Below, piece by piece: positions 31,260 to 40,014 of a stretch of 64,000 bases of DNA (positions are counted from its first letter, which is position 1; every line of letters begins with the position of its first letter). Under the pieces are notes generated by a model that was not told the DNA's origin, ran no database searches, and saw nothing but the letters and a program-made list of their open reading frames with translations. The position numbers were made by a program, and so were the translations under genes. The stretch spans positions 62,001 to 126,000 of the forward strand of contig NZ_JAFBGM010000002.1 of the NCBI RefSeq assembly GCF_016811105.1, read 5' to 3'. This DNA is from Aurantibacter crassamenti (GTDB taxonomy: Bacteria; Bacteroidota; Bacteroidia; Flavobacteriales; Flavobacteriaceae).

Positions 31260-33653
31260 ATGCAAAAACAATCAAAAATTTTAAAGCTATTGGCCCTTGG
31301 CTTTTGGCTATTGGCTTTTTCTTTTTCCAGCTACGGTCAAAAAGACTACACCCTTAGCGGTACCATTACTGATAAAAGCAACGGAGAGACCTTATTTGGG
31401 GCCTCTATTTTTTTACAGGGTACTACCATTGGGGTAATTACCAATGAATATGGGTTTTATTCACTAACGGCGCCTGAAGGTTCATATACCCTAAACATTT
31501 CTTATTTGGGTTTTGATGAAATTAGTCAGGCCATTACCTTAAATCAAAATCAAAAATTAGACTTTGAAATTTCAGAGTTCTCTACCACTTTAGAAGAAGT
31601 GGTGGTTACGGCTGAAGAACCTGAGCGTGCACTGCTACGCAAACCAGAAATGAGCGTTGCCAAAATGAATATTGGTACCGTAAAACAAATGCCCGTAGTA
31701 TTGGGCGAGGTTGATATTTTAAAGTCCCTACAAATGCTTCCGGGGGTGACCAACAATGGCGAAGGTACCGGTGGTTTTCATGTACGGGGTGGCGCTGGTG
31801 ATCAAAACTTAGTCTTGCTAGATGAGGCTATTATTTACAATACCTCACATATGTTTGGTTTCTTTTCGGTGTTTAATGCAGATGCCATAAAAGATGTAAA
31901 ACTATACAAAGGTGGTATACCTGCTCGTTTTGGCGGTCGTGTATCTTCGGTATTAGATGTGCGCCAAAAAGATGGTAACAACAAACGTTTTGAAGCTACA
32001 GGCGGTATTGGTATTATTTCTAGTCGTTTGGCATTAGAAGGTCCGCTATTTAAAGAAAAAGGTTCTTTTTTAATTGCGGGCAGACGTTCGTATGCCGACT
32101 TACTATTAAAGGCTGCAGGTGAAGACAATAGTGTAAGTTTTTATGACCTGAACTTAAAAACCAATTACAATATAAACGCTAACAACAAATTATACCTGTC
32201 TGGGTATTTTGGTAGAGATGCCTTTGAATTGGGAGATAATTTTTCGAGCAGTTATGGTAACTCCACCGGTAACCTGCGTTGGAATCATATTTTTAATGAG
32301 AAACTGTTTTCAAATTTATCGGCGGTTGTTAGTAAATACGATTATGATTTAGGTATTACCGCTGCAGAATTTGATTGGATATCTTCCATCAGTAATTACA
32401 ATTTAAAGTATGATTTAAAATATTATTTCAGCAACAATTTTAAGTTGGACTTTGGTGCGAGTGGTATTTATTATGATTTTAACCCAGGGCAAATTATTCC
32501 GACTTCAGATACATCCGAAGTGAATCCGTTACTTTTAGATAGTAAAAAAGCTTTTGAAAGTGGCGTGTATGTAAATGCGGAACACAAACTTTCAGAAAAT
32601 TTAACCGCACAGTACGGTTTGCGTTATAGTGGGTTTTCAAGATTGGGCGGCCAAGCTATGGTAGATTATGCCAATGACCAACCCGTAGTGTACAATTCAG
32701 CATTGGGTATTTATGAGCGTGGCACCGCAGTAGGCGAGACCAACTATGAAAAAGGTGATGCGATAAAAACCTTCGGAAATTTTGAACCCCGCGTTTCATT
32801 GGCCTATACCTTGAATGAAAATTCATCATTGAAATTGGGCTTTTCTAGAGCGGCACAATACATCCATTTATTATCGAATACTTCTTCGGCAACGCCTCTA
32901 GATGTATGGACGCCCAGTGGAGAATATGTTAAACCGCAATTATCAAATCAGTATGCCTTCGGATATTTCAGAAATTTCAAGGATCAAGTATATTCTATGG
33001 AAGCCGAAGTGTATTATAAAAACACCGACAATAGAATTGACTACATAGATGGTTCTGAGTTAATAGGACAGAATACGATTGAAACGGAAATCTTAAATGG
33101 TGAATCGCGTGCTTACGGATTAGAGCTTTTATTGCGTAAAAATGAAGGTGATTTCACGGGATGGATTGCGTATACCTTATCAAAATCTGAACAACGCACA
33201 CCCGGTGGCAATGCTGGCGGATTGGGTATCAACGATGGCGCTTGGTACAATACACCCTATGATAGAACACATGATATTTCAATTTCTGGAGCTTATAAAT
33301 TGAATGACAAATGGAGTTTTGGTACCAACCTAGTTTTTCAAACTGGACGCCCAGTGACCTACCCGAATGGGCAGTATGAATATGAAGGTTTATCAATTGC
33401 GAGTTATGCGCTTAGAAATTCAGACCGCTTGCCAGCCTATCACCGTTTAGATCTTTCGGTGAATTATAAACCCAATCGAAAACCAGAAAAACGATTTAAA
33501 GGCGAATGGGTTTTGGGTATTTACAATGCCTATAACCGCAAAAATGCGGCTTCCATTTCTTTTGGTCAGAACATAGAGTCGGGTGCTAATGAAGCAACCA
33601 GAACCGCAATTTTCGGAATTGTGCCTTCATTAACCTATAATTTCAAATTTTAA
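31260..33653 (+). CDS. TonB-dependent receptor with carboxypeptidase-like N-domain
   Basis: A 797-residue outer-membrane receptor. A signal peptide (about 1-26) is followed by a CarboxypepD_reg-like domain (about 30-110: YTLSGTITDKSNGETLFGASIFLQGTT, TNEYGFYSL), then a plug domain (about 135-240: LQMLPGVTNNGEGTGGFHVRGGAGDQNLVLLDEAIIYN) and a C-terminal 22-strand barrel ending in YNFKF. It is shorter than SusC proteins and has no SusD partner. With the DUF4249 lipoprotein 4 bases downstream it forms the usual pair for uptake of an unknown ligand, possibly a metal chelate or peptide. Confidence 0.93.
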   Translation: MQKQSKILKLLALGFWLLAFSFSSYGQKDYTLSGTITDKSNGETLFGASIFLQGTTIGVITNEYGFYSLTAPEGSYTLNISYLGFDEISQAITLNQNQKLDFEISEFSTTLEEVVVTAEEPERALLRKPEMSVAKMNIGTVKQMPVVLGEVDILKSLQMLPGVTNNGEGTGGFHVRGGAGDQNLVLLDEAIIYNTSHMFGFFSVFNADAIKDVKLYKGGIPARFGGRVSSVLDVRQKDGNNKRFEATGGIGIISSRLALEGPLFKEKGSFLIAGRRSYADLLLKAAGEDNSVSFYDLNLKTNYNINANNKLYLSGYFGRDAFELGDNFSSSYGNSTGNLRWNHIFNEKLFSNLSAVVSKYDYDLGITAAEFDWISSISNYNLKYDLKYYFSNNFKLDFGASGIYYDFNPGQIIPTSDTSEVNPLLLDSKKAFESGVYVNAEHKLSENLTAQYGLRYSGFSRLGGQAMVDYANDQPVVYNSALGIYERGTAVGETNYEKGDAIKTFGNFEPRVSLAYTLNENSSLKLGFSRAAQYIHLLSNTSSATPLDVWTPSGEYVKPQLSNQYAFGYFRNFKDQVYSMEAEVYYKNTDNRIDYIDGSELIGQNTIETEILNGESRAYGLELLLRKNEGDFTGWIAYTLSKSEQRTPGGNAGGLGINDGAWYNTPYDRTHDISISGAYKLNDKWSFGTNLVFQTGRPVTYPNGQYEYEGLSIASYALRNSDRLPAYHRLDLSVNYKPNRKPEKRFKGEWVLGIYNAYNRKNAASISFGQNIESGANEATRTAIFGIVPSLTYNFKF

Positions 33654-33657
33654 GAAG

Positions 33658-34503
33658 ATGAAAAACTATATAAAACTAACAGTACTATTTGTAGTAGTTG
33701 CGTTCGCATCATGTAGCGATGTTATTGATGTACCCGTACAAACAGCGGAAACCCGATTGGTAATTGAAGCATCTTTAGATTGGGAAAAAGGAACAGCGGG
33801 CAATGATCAAACTATTTCTTTACGCACGTCTACACCATTTTTTGAAACCAACACTAACACGGCCGTTACCGGTGCTACCGTAACCGTAACTAATGATGCT
33901 GACAATTCACAGTTTGTATTTGTTGACCAGAACAATGGCGATTATACCACAGATGAATTTGTGCCGGTTTTGAATCAGTCGTTTACTTTAGAAGTTATTT
34001 ATAACGGAGAAGCTTATACTGCTACCGAAACTTTAAATCCAGTCCCAGAAATTTTGAATATTTATCAGGGCATAGAAGATGGTTTTAGTGATGAGGATAT
34101 AGAATTACATGTTGTTTTTCAAGACCCACCTGAGGAAGGAAATAATGTATTTTTTAAGTTTCAGAATCAAGGTGATTTGCTACCTACATTAGAAATTGGT
34201 GACGATCGATTTGTAAATGGAAATGAAATTGATTGGTGGATCGAACTGTTTGATGATGAAGAAACCGATGAATTAGAATCTTTTCAACCCGGTGATATTG
34301 TGGATGTAGAAATGTCAGCGATTTCAACGCCTTATAAAGACTATTTAGAAATATTGATTGGTCAGATTGGAGGCTCAGGACTATTTGAAGCTACACCTGT
34401 TGCGGTAAAAGGCAATTGCGTGAATCTAACCAACCCTGAAAATTATGCACATGGGTATTTCAGATTAACTGAAGTGAATAAGTTCAGTTATACCTTTGAA
34501 TAA
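33658..34503 (+). CDS. DUF4249 lipoprotein, TonB receptor partner
   Basis: A 281-residue protein with a lipobox (VVAFASC, Cys19). The mature part begins with the conserved ETRLVIEASLDWEKG and contains TVTNDADNSQFVF and a carboxypeptidase-like beta-sandwich, as in DUF4249 proteins. It follows the receptor gene by 4 bases and ends just before a strong terminator, so the two form an operon. It is thought to sit on the outer leaflet at the mouth of the receptor as a binding or capping subunit. Confidence 0.9.
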   Translation: MKNYIKLTVLFVVVAFASCSDVIDVPVQTAETRLVIEASLDWEKGTAGNDQTISLRTSTPFFETNTNTAVTGATVTVTNDADNSQFVFVDQNNGDYTTDEFVPVLNQSFTLEVIYNGEAYTATETLNPVPEILNIYQGIEDGFSDEDIELHVVFQDPPEEGNNVFFKFQNQGDLLPTLEIGDDRFVNGNEIDWWIELFDDEETDELESFQPGDIVDVEMSAISTPYKDYLEILIGQIGGSGLFEATPVAVKGNCVNLTNPENYAHGYFRLTEVNKFSYTFE

Positions 34504-34521
34504 AAATTGATTGTAGTGTTT

Positions 34522-34561
34522 AAAGTGGATTATTTCTTTCGGGGGATAATCCACTTTTTTT
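34522..34561 (+). terminator. Rho-independent terminator after the receptor operon
   Basis: Arms AAAGTGGATTAT / ATAATCCACTTT, loop of 12 bases, then a T-run. The arms and A/T runs also suit the convergent DUF418 gene. Confidence 0.85.
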
Positions 34562-34571
34562 GTGCTACTAT

Positions 34572-35780
34572 TTATTTTTTCATCGGGAAGACTTTGAAAA
34601 AAGTAAGACAACGCCAAAGCCATTCTAACGGACCATAATAAAAATAGCGTAACCATATTTTGCTGCCCCAAACTTGAATTCCGATTAAAACCAATGCAAT
34701 TAAAAAGGTATACAAATTCGTCAGTTTCCCAAGATAACCAAGTCCCCAACCATACAACAAAAAAGTTCCAATAATACTCTGCAGCACATAATTAGTTAAT
34801 GCCATTCTACCGTATGGTGCTAAATTCTCCAATATTTTTTCACCCTTTATTTTTCGGTAAAGCATAACAAATAAGGCTATCCAAATAAAGGTCATGGCCA
34901 TATTTGAAATTTCAAAAGCAGTAAGGCCTAACATAGATAACCAAGTGTTGAATTGTACATTTTCACCCAACATAGAGAATATAAATGCCACTAGCCCGAA
35001 TGAAATTAGCAGAATTACAGAAGCCCAGATAAGTACTTTTTTAGTCAACTTTTTTCGTTCATTAAAGTTTTTAAAGAATTCGCTACGGCCGGTATATAGT
35101 CCGATTAAGAAAAAGGCAAACGTATAATAGCCTCTACCGAAAAATCCGAATTGATATTCAATTTTATTTATATGTCCGCTAATTGAATTTGCCTCAAAAA
35201 CATCTAAAAGCGAACCATTTTTAATAACCTCATAGTATTCCAGAACCCAAGCAGCCCCTGGATCTATAATAAACGGACCACCAAAAATACGATCACCACC
35301 CGTAATAGCAAAAATCACATATCTACCCAAACCTAAAAAAAGTAGCGCAGCCAAACCTAAAATCCATTTGTTTTGAATTTTATAAAACGGAATTAAGAAA
35401 ATACCGAGAAAAGCATAAATGGTTAAAATATCGCCACGATAAAAAAGGCTGTGCACATACCCGATACCTAATAAAATAACAAGTCTCCATAAAAATCGAA
35501 TGCCATAATTACCACCTTTTTTGGCTCCATTATCCATTTGAATAAAGAAACTTAAACCAAACAAAAAGGAAAATAAGGCAATGAATTTTCCGCGAAGAAA
35601 AAAGGAAACGGCACCATCAATAATACTGTCAATAGCAGAACTATTTACCGCAGTTGTAAATTCAGTGGGTTGAATAGAGCCAAAATAGTTTTCAACCATA
35701 TGGCAAATTAAAATTCCGGCTAAGGCAAGCCCTCGTAATGAATCAATAATGGTGATTCTTGGTGTTTTTAGTGTACTCAT
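34572..35780 (-). CDS. DUF418 domain membrane protein
   Basis: A 402-residue polytopic protein. It opens with RITIIDSLRGLALAGILICHMVE, the recognition motif of the DUF418/YeiB family, and shows about ten transmembrane helices; the DUF418 C-terminal domain with GRMALTNYVLQSIIGTFLLYGWGLG is present. Family members resemble acyltransferase-3 membrane proteins and are suggested to modify or transport envelope components; the function is unproven. It is convergent with the receptor operon across the terminator. Confidence 0.9.
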   Translation of the reverse strand: MSTLKTPRITIIDSLRGLALAGILICHMVENYFGSIQPTEFTTAVNSSAIDSIIDGAVSFFLRGKFIALFSFLFGLSFFIQMDNGAKKGGNYGIRFLWRLVILLGIGYVHSLFYRGDILTIYAFLGIFLIPFYKIQNKWILGLAALLFLGLGRYVIFAITGGDRIFGGPFIIDPGAAWVLEYYEVIKNGSLLDVFEANSISGHINKIEYQFGFFGRGYYTFAFFLIGLYTGRSEFFKNFNERKKLTKKVLIWASVILLISFGLVAFIFSMLGENVQFNTWLSMLGLTAFEISNMAMTFIWIALFVMLYRKIKGEKILENLAPYGRMALTNYVLQSIIGTFLLYGWGLGYLGKLTNLYTFLIALVLIGIQVWGSKIWLRYFYYGPLEWLWRCLTFFKVFPMKK

Positions 35781-35876
35781 GCTGTAAGAAATATGAAGAG
35801 GGAACAGCGATTATTTGTTTTTGAAAGATACTAAATAAAAGTTAGTGAAAATTGTTGTTGCTTGTATACCAACGCA

Positions 35877-36695
35877 TTACCACCAAACCACAAAGAACTT
35901 TTCAAAATCAGTAGTTGATTTTTTCATCCACACCATGGGTGCTTTTTTTTGTAGCATTTGAATGGTAATAGCTTCAATTATATTTTTGCGTGAGGTCCAT
36001 TTTGCCTTCTCATGGGGTTGCATAACCCATTCCGATTTAGAAGGAATATAAAATTGAAAAGCTCTGAATTCTTCCCCTTTAAATTCATCTAACCGCAGCC
36101 AATAACCACAAATACAATCTTGATTTAATGGATGCATTGATGTACTAGCAGCACCATACTTTTTAAATACTTGGCCTTTAAAACACGTTTGATGTTCAAT
36201 GTTTGTATGATCGATACCAATTTCTTTTAGTGCATGAGCCCCTTCAACCGAGTGTAGTAATTGATATTGTTTGTTTTTTATTTTTTCCATTTTAGCGAAA
36301 AAGGCATCCCGCTTATTTGGCCCAATTAAACTGTGAATAGGTTCTGTGATATCCGGATTCATGATATAAAATTTATACGTCAACTCTACATGAATAAATT
36401 GTTCAGTACTTACATCCTTTAGTATAAAATCAATTTCACCAAGCGTTTGTTTATCCTTATAAATAGGAAGATTATGTACTAACACCTCATAACGCTTTGA
36501 GTGGTCTAAAAACTGTTTACAGATATATTCAATTTGATGGCCCAAACGGATATTTTGCGGAATAGGAGTAGGGGAGAAATCAGTTAAATCAATAGTAGGA
36601 AACTCAAATTGATGCATGCCAAATTGGTCCTTAGCCCATAGGGGTGGCGTGTTTAAGAATCCGGCACATTGTTTTTCAAGAAAATGGTTTTGCAT
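35877..36695 (-). CDS. DUF1853 family protein
   Basis: About 272 residues from the ATG at 36693-36695 (MQNHFLEKQCAGFLNTPPLW); the earlier frame opening at 36752 lacks family similarity. The pattern G-E-I-D-F-I-L followed by HVELTYKFYIMNPD is the central signature of DUF1853 (a PD-(D/E)xK-like nuclease core: E, D and the E-x-K equivalents are present). Segments KAKWTSRKNIIEAI and VWMKKSTTDFEKFFVV also fit. Activity has not been shown. Lone gene divergent from the VWA-AAA unit. Confidence 0.85.
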   Translation of the reverse strand: MQNHFLEKQCAGFLNTPPLWAKDQFGMHQFEFPTIDLTDFSPTPIPQNIRLGHQIEYICKQFLDHSKRYEVLVHNLPIYKDKQTLGEIDFILKDVSTEQFIHVELTYKFYIMNPDITEPIHSLIGPNKRDAFFAKMEKIKNKQYQLLHSVEGAHALKEIGIDHTNIEHQTCFKGQVFKKYGAASTSMHPLNQDCICGYWLRLDEFKGEEFRAFQFYIPSKSEWVMQPHEKAKWTSRKNIIEAITIQMLQKKAPMVWMKKSTTDFEKFFVVWW

Positions 36696-36823
36696 GTAGT
36701 AAACTGAGTTTGTTAATTTACAGCAATTATACCGACCAAAGCAACTGTACACTACTAAAATGACGAACGTTAAGTTTTCCTAAAAAGGAACTTAGACAAA
36801 TTCAAATGTCTTAATTTTAATGT

Positions 36824-37981
36824 ATGACAATGACAAGACAAGGGTTTCGGTTTACACCTTATGAGGCTCCAGAGCAAACGCCATTCGAAAAACTTTTTGA
36901 TATTTTTCAAGAGTTAATCACACATACATCAGGCGATTTTGATGAGGCCATTGATTGGCTTCGCGAATTAGATAAAGAGTATGAATTAACGACTGATGCC
37001 TATACCATTGATGACTTTATAGAAGAGTTAAAAGAAAAAGGATTTATTCAAGAAGAATTTGAAGATGACCCTGATGGTGCAGGTGAAGATGGGGAAGAAG
37101 GCGACGAAACCAAAAAGGGGGTTATTTCAATTACCGCCAAAATGGAACGCATAATTCGCCAACATGCATTAGATCAAATTTTTGGTAAGCTAAAAAGGAG
37201 TGGTGCCGGGAATCATAAAACAGGAAAATCTGGTCAGGGTGATGAGCATACCGGTGATATGCGCGAATACCGCTATGGCGATGGTCTAGAAAACATATCA
37301 ATGACCGAGAGCTTGAAAAATGCGCAAATTAATCACGGTATTGGTAGTTTTCATTTAGATGAAAATGATCTGGTAGTTGAAGACACGCAGCACAAAGCTC
37401 AGATGAGTACTATTCTGATGATTGACATTAGCCATAGTATGATTTTATATGGTGAAGATCGTATAACGCCAGCGAAAAAAGTTGCCATGGCTTTGGCAGA
37501 ATTAATTACCACGCGCTACCCAAAAGATACTTTAGATATTTTAGTTTTTGGTAACGATGCTTGGCCCATATCTATTAAAGAATTACCGTATTTGAAAGTA
37601 GGTCCGTATCATACCAATACCGTTGCTGGTTTACAATTGGCGATGGATATGTTGCGAAGAAAGCGGAATACCAACAAGCAAATTTTTATGATAACCGATG
37701 GTAAACCCAGTTGTTTGCGATTACCCGATGGTACCTATTATAAAAACAGTGTTGGCTTAGATGATTACATTGTTGAGAAATGTTACAACATGGCGCGGCA
37801 AGCACGAAAGTTACACATACCGATTACGACTTTTATGATTGCGCAAGATCCTTATCTGATGAAATTTATTCGTGAATTTACAGAAGCCAATAAGGGAAAA
37901 GCCTTTTTTACAGGTTTAAAAGGATTGGGCGAAATGATTTTTGAAGATTATGAAAGCAATAGAAGAAAACGATTGAAGTAA
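36824..37981 (+). CDS. VWA domain protein (partner of MoxR-type AAA)
   Basis: A 385-residue cytosolic protein. Residues 1-100 are acidic and helical, with a low-complexity Asp/Glu/Gly stretch near 85-105. The von Willebrand A domain (about 195-360) has an intact MIDAS: D-I-S-H-S in ILMIDISHSM and ITDGKPS. Two genes on is a MoxR-class AAA ATPase, the partner typically used with VWA proteins to load metals or remodel complexes. The small membrane-anchored protein between them may be the target or a tether. The plus-strand TTAATTTTA at 36810 could be its promoter. Confidence 0.87.
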   Translation: MTMTRQGFRFTPYEAPEQTPFEKLFDIFQELITHTSGDFDEAIDWLRELDKEYELTTDAYTIDDFIEELKEKGFIQEEFEDDPDGAGEDGEEGDETKKGVISITAKMERIIRQHALDQIFGKLKRSGAGNHKTGKSGQGDEHTGDMREYRYGDGLENISMTESLKNAQINHGIGSFHLDENDLVVEDTQHKAQMSTILMIDISHSMILYGEDRITPAKKVAMALAELITTRYPKDTLDILVFGNDAWPISIKELPYLKVGPYHTNTVAGLQLAMDMLRRKRNTNKQIFMITDGKPSCLRLPDGTYYKNSVGLDDYIVEKCYNMARQARKLHIPITTFMIAQDPYLMKFIREFTEANKGKAFFTGLKGLGEMIFEDYESNRRKRLK

Positions 37982-38020
37982 CTGAATTAACTATAAGTCT
38001 AAATAGTAGACTAAAACAAA

Positions 38021-38467
38021 ATGGGTACACACAATAGGACTTGGTATCAGAAAAAGCGAACATGGTTTCTATTGGTGTTTTTAATTTGCTTGGGTTTATT
38101 TATTTCAACTTTACCTAAAGAATTACCGCGAAATCTGGCCTATTTGGCAAAGGCATATGCAGAACCCGAAATAGCAGAAGGCGCATTGGCAATTGCTAAA
38201 AAGGACCCTAAAATAATTGCTTTATTGGGCGAGTTAGAACCTATGCACACATTTGATATGATAGAAGGTTCGGTTGGGTATTCTAAAACAGGAGATTCTG
38301 TGGCCATAACCATTGGGGTACGAGGCGATAAAAAAGAGATAAAGATTCGTTCTAATATGGACGTGTTAGCAGAAAAAATAAATGGAAAATGGGAGTATCT
38401 GAATATTCAAGTGCGGGTTAAGAATCCGATAGAACTAAAACAAACAATTCCTATTTTAAAAAAATAA
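38021..38467 (+). CDS. Membrane-anchored protein between VWA and AAA genes
   Basis: A 148-residue protein with an N-terminal transmembrane helix (about 14-30) after a basic stretch (RTWYQKKR). The rest is a small alpha-beta domain with GSVGYSKTGDSVAITIGVRGDKKEIKIRSNMDVLAEKINGKWEYLNIQV, similar in layout to the cytochrome oxidase assembly factor 1 (Coa1)-like fold. It lies 39 bases after the VWA gene and ends 15 bases before the AAA start, so all three are likely one transcript. Role unknown. Confidence 0.7.
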   Translation: MGTHNRTWYQKKRTWFLLVFLICLGLFISTLPKELPRNLAYLAKAYAEPEIAEGALAIAKKDPKIIALLGELEPMHTFDMIEGSVGYSKTGDSVAITIGVRGDKKEIKIRSNMDVLAEKINGKWEYLNIQVRVKNPIELKQTIPILKK

Positions 38468-38482
38468 TTGCAAAAAAAGCTT

Positions 38483-39955
38483 ATGAATTTGAAACATACA
38501 GAGATTACCACATTAAAAGAATTAAAAAAGGCGGGGTATCAAAGCAAGAGCATTAAAGATGAATTGCGTGATAACCTTCGCGAAAATATAAAAGCAGGTA
38601 CAGATAGTTTTAAAGGAGTTTGGGGTTATGAAGACTCCGTAATTCCAGAGCTTGAACGCGCAATTCTTTCACGCCATAATATTAATTTATTAGGATTACG
38701 AGGGCAGGCTAAAACAAGACTTGCACGGTTGATGGTGAATTTGTTGGATGAATATATTCCGGTAGTGGGTGGTTCTGAAATTAACGATGACCCACTGGCA
38801 CCAATGTCACGATATGCAACAGAGTTAATCAAAGAAAAAGGTGATGACACGCCTATTACTTGGCTGCATCGTGATGATCGGTTTTATGAGAAACTAGCGA
38901 CACCTGATGTTACCGTAGCAGATTTAATAGGTGATGTAGATCCGATAAAAGCAGCAAATTTAAAATTGTCATATGCTGATGACCGTGTGATTCACTTCGG
39001 AATGATTCCGCGTGCGAACCGATGTATTTTTGTTATTAATGAACTGCCCGATTTACAGGCAAGAATTCAGGTTTCCTTGTTTAATATTTTAGAAGAAGGT
39101 GATATTCAAATTCGAGGATTTAAATTGAGATTACCACTTGATTTACAATTTGTTTTTACAGCAAACCCAGAAGATTATACCAATAGAGGCAGTATTGTTA
39201 CGCCTTTAAAAGATAGAATTGGATCGCAGATACTAACGCATTACCCTGATGATATTGAAACGGCTCGAAAAATTACAGAACAAGAATCGAAATTAGATCC
39301 GCGACAAACCGATGTGGTATATGTACCAGATTTAGCAAAAGATTTGTTAGAGCAGATTAGTTTTTCGGCTCGTGAAAGTGAATATGTAGATGCTAAAAGT
39401 GGCGTAAGTGCACGAACAAGTATAACAGCATTTGAAAATTTATTGAGCACCGCAGAACGCAGGGCTTTACTAACCGGAGCTGATAAAACCATTGTTCGTT
39501 TAAGTGATTTTATGGGTGTAATACCAGCCATTACAGGTAAAATTGAATTGGTGTACGAAGGTGAGCAAGAAGGTGCTGATGGTGTTGCAGAAATCTTAAT
39601 TGATGATGCGGTGAAAGTATTGTTTCCGTTATATTTTCCACCGATAAATAAATTAGAACGTAAAGATGCGGTAACGCCTTATGACAATTTATTATCCTGG
39701 TTTTTTCAAGAAAGTGAAGGGTTTGAATTGTTAGATGATTTTACCGATGAAGAATACAAACGAGCATTGGATGGTATTCCGGAATTGAGCATTTTAATAA
39801 AAGAGCATCAACCCGATTTTCCGAAAGAAGATATATACTTTTTAAAAGAACTTTTAATTTGGGGCTTAGTTGCTTATAAAAAGTTAAGCAAACAACGATT
39901 TGCAGAAGGCATGCAATTCAATGACTTGTATGGCAATTATATTAGTGGATTGTAA
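38483..39955 (+). CDS. MoxR/ChlI-type AAA ATPase
   Basis: About 490 residues from the ATG at 38483 (MNLKHTEITTLKEL); a TTG five codons earlier is the alternative. The AAA domain has Walker A as GLRGQAKTRLARL (about 70-82), Walker B as CIFVINELPDL (about 180-190) and a sensor segment FTANPEDYTNRG. The C-terminal region with SVSARTSITAFENLLS is typical of MoxR and magnesium-chelatase I proteins, and many databases label this as magnesium chelatase although the organism type has no chlorophyll. It probably acts with the VWA protein two genes upstream as a chaperone-like pair. Confidence 0.9.
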   Translation: MNLKHTEITTLKELKKAGYQSKSIKDELRDNLRENIKAGTDSFKGVWGYEDSVIPELERAILSRHNINLLGLRGQAKTRLARLMVNLLDEYIPVVGGSEINDDPLAPMSRYATELIKEKGDDTPITWLHRDDRFYEKLATPDVTVADLIGDVDPIKAANLKLSYADDRVIHFGMIPRANRCIFVINELPDLQARIQVSLFNILEEGDIQIRGFKLRLPLDLQFVFTANPEDYTNRGSIVTPLKDRIGSQILTHYPDDIETARKITEQESKLDPRQTDVVYVPDLAKDLLEQISFSARESEYVDAKSGVSARTSITAFENLLSTAERRALLTGADKTIVRLSDFMGVIPAITGKIELVYEGEQEGADGVAEILIDDAVKVLFPLYFPPINKLERKDAVTPYDNLLSWFFQESEGFELLDDFTDEEYKRALDGIPELSILIKEHQPDFPKEDIYFLKELLIWGLVAYKKLSKQRFAEGMQFNDLYGNYISGL

Positions 39956-39961
39956 CAAATA

Positions 39962-39996
39962 AAAAAAAGCCCTTCGAATTATCGAAGGGCTTTTTT
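39962..39996. terminator. Bidirectional rho-independent terminator
   Basis: GCCCTTCG / CGAAGGGC arms with an A-run on the left and a T-run on the right, between the convergent AAA and histidine kinase genes. Confidence 0.92.
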
Positions 39997-40014
39997 CATA
40001 GCAATTAATTCCCC

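Noticed and set aside
31260-34503. A SusC/SusD polysaccharide utilisation locus
   Set aside because: The receptor is too short for SusC, and its partner is a DUF4249 protein, not SusD; no glycoside hydrolase is adjacent.
38483-39955. Magnesium chelatase for chlorophyll synthesis
   Set aside because: The AAA protein resembles ChlI, but no ChlD/ChlH or other pigment genes are present and the VWA partner fits a MoxR-type role.
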